From Lingula anatina (lineage: Eukaryota; Brachiopoda; Lingulata; Lingulida; Lingulidae), in assembly GCF_001039355.2 (NCBI RefSeq), contig NW_019774547.1, forward strand, positions 248,001 to 312,000: a DNA stretch of 64,000 nucleotides, given 5' to 3'. The number at the start of each line of letters is the position of its first letter. Within the stretch, counting starts at the first letter, position 1. The notes beneath the pieces are model-generated. The model ran no database searches and had not been told where the DNA came from. It saw only the letters and a program-made list of their open reading frames with translations. Positions 63,040 through 64,000 of the stretch are shown here, one piece after another. The position numbers and the translations under genes were made by a program.

Positions 63040-63446
63040 AAAAAATTCATCTGAACTTTATGAATGTGCCTTCATAACTTTTGTTAATCTTTGTCCTCAG
63101 TGAAAATAATTTGCCACTTAGGTGTGCATAAATTGAATTTAGAACATGCATTTCTTCATTTATTTGTGCCTTTATTGATTTTCTTTTAGGTTATAAAACA
63201 GTTGAGGTGATCAAAGGCAATGCTGATGCTTATGTCCACAAGACTTTAATCAAGAAGTGGGATATTTGTGCTGGTAATGCTATAATCAAAGAGTTGGGAG
63301 GAAGAATGACAGATCTGTTTGGTCATGACATAGACTATTCCCCTGAGAAGAATGTAAAGAATGAGGGAGGACTGTTAGCAACTACCAGGGACCACGACGG
63401 ATACTTGAAAAAACTGGAATCTATGGCAAAAAGCTTAAAACAGTGA
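59326..63446 (+). CDS. BPNT2: Golgi-resident 3'(2'),5'-bisphosphate nucleotidase (PAP phosphatase), complete, five exons, 338 aa
   Basis: Exons 59326-59661, 60169-60328, 60705-60800, 61816-61983 and 63190-63446 join in frame to TGA at 63444. One N-terminal membrane anchor (about residues 17-37, [17 protein letters not shown]) fits a type II Golgi protein. The lithium-sensitive inositol-monophosphatase-fold motifs follow: [14 protein letters not shown] (about 116-118), [12 protein letters not shown] (about 154-165) and [11 protein letters not shown]. The human protein (also IMPAD1, gPAPP) hydrolyses 3'-phosphoadenosine 5'-phosphate to AMP in the Golgi lumen, clearing the by-product of sulfotransferases. 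Length is slightly below human (359 aa). The start is the ATG at 59326; a second in-frame ATG at 59347 also precedes the anchor. Confidence 0.96.
60599..60646. repeat. (AC)n microsatellite
   Basis: 24 AC units preceded by a C run, in BPNT2 intron 2, about 60 bp before the exon at 60705. Confidence 0.95.
60801..63189. other. BPNT2 introns 3 and 4 (60801-61815, 61984-63189)
   Basis: AT-rich intron sequence around exon 61816-61983. Apart from the C(n)A(n) tracts I see no repeat or gene. Confidence 0.7.
62884..63045. repeat. Two C(n)A(n) tracts 128 bp apart with shared flank
   Basis: C12A19 at 62884-62914 and C10A24 at 63012-63045 are each preceded by TTGGCAT and a CCTC lead-in (TTTGGCATCCTCC at the second). 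They lie in the last BPNT2 intron. The shared lead-in suggests duplication of a small block. Confidence 0.75.
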
Positions 63447-63694
63447 AGTTTATGTGCTTCAGACTTTTTTTTTGTTTTGATAAAGCATTTTTATCATTTA
63501 GACATATATTCCTGTGTTCTGGTAATTTATTTTCATTTTTGTTTCACATAATGTTTTACTCCTGTGACCCAGTTTTAAAGGGGCACCTCATTGCAACGCA
63601 CTTATTTCTAGGCATTCCAGTTTGTATTTTGAAGGCATGGGGTACACTGCAGCTTTATAATTAAGAGGTGGGCTTGTTCTTTTATAGTGCAGAA

Positions 63695-63700
63695 ATTAAA
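63695..63700 (+). promoter_or_regulatory. Candidate poly(A) signal ATTAAA of BPNT2
   Basis: ATTAAA about 250 bp after the stop codon, followed by a GT-rich stretch (GTCGTCTGCCTGGTGTTTG), a common layout for a cleavage site. Confidence 0.5.
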
Positions 63701-64000
63701 GTCGTCTGCCTGGTGTTTGAAGTTGTAGGAATAATTGAATTTACTCAGTTATATACTCAATTATTTTACAACACTGATTGTCAGCACATTTTAAGATATG
63801 ACCAGATTTCTAAGTTCTTTATTTAATAAGCAATATATTACTACCATATTAAAGTAGTAATGAGCTCTAGTCATATAGTTAAAGTAACTTTTTGTATGTT
63901 GGTATGTTTTAATCTCTTAAGGGTGCTGTATAGTCTGTCTTCCAGTCATTTGTCCTGGCCCAATTTCATTAAAATAACTTACATCAGTTCCCTGGCCGAG
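63701..64000. other. Sequence to the right edge, nothing recognised
   Basis: AT-rich sequence downstream of BPNT2. No exon or repeat is evident. Confidence 0.5.

Noticed and set aside
1-64000. tRNA, rRNA or CRISPR arrays
   Set aside because: I looked for T-loop and A-box patterns and for regularly spaced direct repeats. None is convincing, and a CRISPR array would not be expected in animal DNA.

Overview
This is nuclear DNA from an animal, not a prokaryote. Genes are split into many short exons with GT..AG introns, the sequence is AT-rich and full of microsatellites and small DNA transposons, and every recognisable protein belongs to a bilaterian family. Intron sizes (a few hundred bp to about 10 kb), the single Shab-type channel gene and the repeat content suggest a marine invertebrate, possibly a lophotrochozoan. 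I cannot name the species from the sequence.

Layout, left to right. (1) 466-6395, minus: the first 12 coding exons of an ENOSF1-type enolase-superfamily gene (L-fuconate dehydratase family), running off the left edge. (2) 6832-13948, plus: a complete 14-exon MFSD2A/B-like lysolipid transporter gene, head-to-head with ENOSF1 across 436 bp. (3) 13949-33276: about 19 kb without a confident gene. It holds a near-identical tandem duplication joined by a single N (21357-25640) that carries broken Tc1-like transposase copies, and a 1.5 kb inverted-repeat transposon with a second element nested in it (26550-28071). It also holds two speculative first exons for the next gene. (4) 33323-52163, plus: a Shab/Kv2 voltage-gated K+ channel in four exons. 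(5) 57214-59118, minus: UBE2W, an E2 ubiquitin-conjugating enzyme. (6) 59326-63446, plus: BPNT2/IMPAD1, the Golgi PAP phosphatase, head-to-head with UBE2W with start codons only about 200 bp apart.

The genes do not form one pathway. The two divergent pairs probably share promoter regions. Kv2-UBE2W-BPNT2 neighbourhood matches human chromosome 8q (KCNB2, UBE2W, IMPAD1), which suggests ancient linkage. I did not find a convincing new gene system. The most interesting items are the probable false duplication at the N, a predicted TEA-insensitive pore and an FFAT-like VAP-binding motif in the Kv2 channel, a 64-bp tandem duplication of an exon end with its splice donor in ENOSF1, and well-delimited small transposons with perfect target-site duplications.
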